Of a DNA stretch of 12,583 nucleotides, positions 12,136 through 12,583 are shown in pieces. The stretch covers positions 1 through 12,583 of the forward strand of contig DATDOO010000284.1 of the NCBI GenBank assembly GCA_035293245.1, written 5' to 3'. Position numbers and translations under genes: made by a program. The notes under the pieces were generated by a model. The model did not search any database. It was not told the DNA's origin and worked only from the letters and a program-made list of their open reading frames with translations. This stretch comes from DATDOO01 sp035293245. GTDB lineage: Bacteria; Pseudomonadota; Gammaproteobacteria; Methylococcales; Methylococcaceae. Position 1 is the first letter of the stretch. Every line of letters begins with the position of its first letter.

Positions 12136-12558
12136 ATGAATTCCTTCCGCATTTTCGATGTCGCCGCGTCCGCCATGAGCGCGCAAAGCCAGCGGCTGAA
12201 CCTGGTGGCCAGCAACCTGGCCAACGCCAATACCGTCAGCAGCAGCGCCGACCAGACCTACCGCTCGCGCCAGCCGGTGTTCGCCGCCGCCTTGCAGGAC
12301 GCCATGGGCAATTCGGGCCCCGGCGAGGCGCCGGGCGTGAAGATGCTCGGCGTGGTCGAAAACCGGACCCCCCTGCAAATGGAATACGCACCCGATCATC
12401 CCATGGCCAACGAGGAAGGCTACATCTTCAAAGCCAACGTCAACACGGTGGAGGAGATGACCAACATGATCTCCGCCTCCCGCTCCTACCAGGACAACGT
12501 GGAGGTGTTCAACACCGCCAAGCAGTTGATGTTGCAAACCTTGCGCCTCGGCGAATAG
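12136..12558 (+). CDS. flgC: Flagellar basal-body rod protein FlgC
   Basis: FlgC is a rod subunit of the flagellar basal body placed next to FlgB in the structure. The 140-residue product begins M-N-S-F-R-I-F-D-V-A-A-S-A-M-S-A-Q and has the rod-protein motif L-V-A-S-N-L-A-N-A-N-T at about 26-36, with the substitution T-V-S-S-S-A-D-Q-T-Y-R in the following loop typical of FlgC. The C-terminal S-R-S-Y-Q-D-N-V-E-V-F-N-T-A-K-Q-L-M segment is the conserved coiled-coil part. Length fits the family. It is two bases behind flgB and one short gap ahead of the next gene, so co-transcribed from the sigma-54 promoter. Confidence 0.96.
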   Translation: MNSFRIFDVAASAMSAQSQRLNLVASNLANANTVSSSADQTYRSRQPVFAAALQDAMGNSGPGEAPGVKMLGVVENRTPLQMEYAPDHPMANEEGYIFKANVNTVEEMTNMISASRSYQDNVEVFNTAKQLMLQTLRLGE

Positions 12559-12570
12559 GAGTAACCCGCC

Positions 12571-12583
12571 ATGAACGTGGAAA
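12571..12583 (+). CDS. Start of next flagellar gene, probably flgD
   Basis: An ATG at 12571 follows AGGAG (12557-12561) by nine bases and runs off the window after four codons (M-N-V-E). The gene order flgB-flgC-flgD makes the hook-cap scaffold gene flgD the likely identity. The fragment itself is too short to prove it. Confidence 0.55.

Overview
The window is GC-rich, gene-dense bacterial chromosome. A stand-alone 3-hexulose-6-phosphate synthase (RuMP formaldehyde fixation), cytochrome c maturation genes, a sigma-54-type flagellar promoter and REP-like palindromes together suggest a gammaproteobacterial methylotroph, most likely a type I/X methanotroph of the Methylococcaceae. That assignment is an inference from gene content and protein style; no rRNA or other taxonomic marker is present.

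Layout. (1) 1-1927, plus strand: the 3' part of a TSUP (TauE/SafE-type) permease overlaps, by a GTGA junction, a lipoprotein L,D-transpeptidase with LysM-like, YkuD and SPOR-like parts. (2) 1928-2137: a non-coding gap filled by a fold-back repeat of about 100 bases. (3) 2138-4154, plus: ccmA-ccmB-ccmC, the heme-handling ABC module of cytochrome c maturation, without ccmDEFGH behind it. (4) 4176-4206: a strong terminator serving the convergent hps gene. (5) 4226-4960, minus: hps, with an unusual Cys/His and amphipathic C-terminal tail. (6) 5154-7262, minus: a membrane sensor with an ETR1-type ethylene/Cu(I)-binding domain fused to PAS, GGDEF and EAL domains. (7) 7263-7484: a divergent control region with a TATAAT box. 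(8) 7485-11472, plus: a tightly coupled operon of ABC ATPase, ABC-2 permease, GldG-like protein and DUF4340-like protein. (9) 11473-11731: a GC-rich hairpin, a two-hairpin GTAG-type REP pair (BIME-like) and a sigma-54 promoter. (10) 11732-12583, plus: flgB, flgC and the first codons of the next gene, probably flgD.

How the parts relate. ccmABC move and handle heme for c-type cytochromes, which methylotrophs need in quantity (for example for methanol dehydrogenase). hps fixes formaldehyde. The receptor-like protein would adjust cyclic di-GMP, and thereby motility or attachment, in response to a small ligand such as ethylene or to copper. Flagellar rod genes begin at the right end. The most notable item is the bacterial ethylene-receptor-like domain: all seven residues known to matter in plant ETR1 are present at a constant offset, here on a cyclic di-GMP enzyme directly upstream of a formaldehyde-fixation gene. 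No CRISPR array, tRNA, rRNA, insertion sequence or phage gene was seen.
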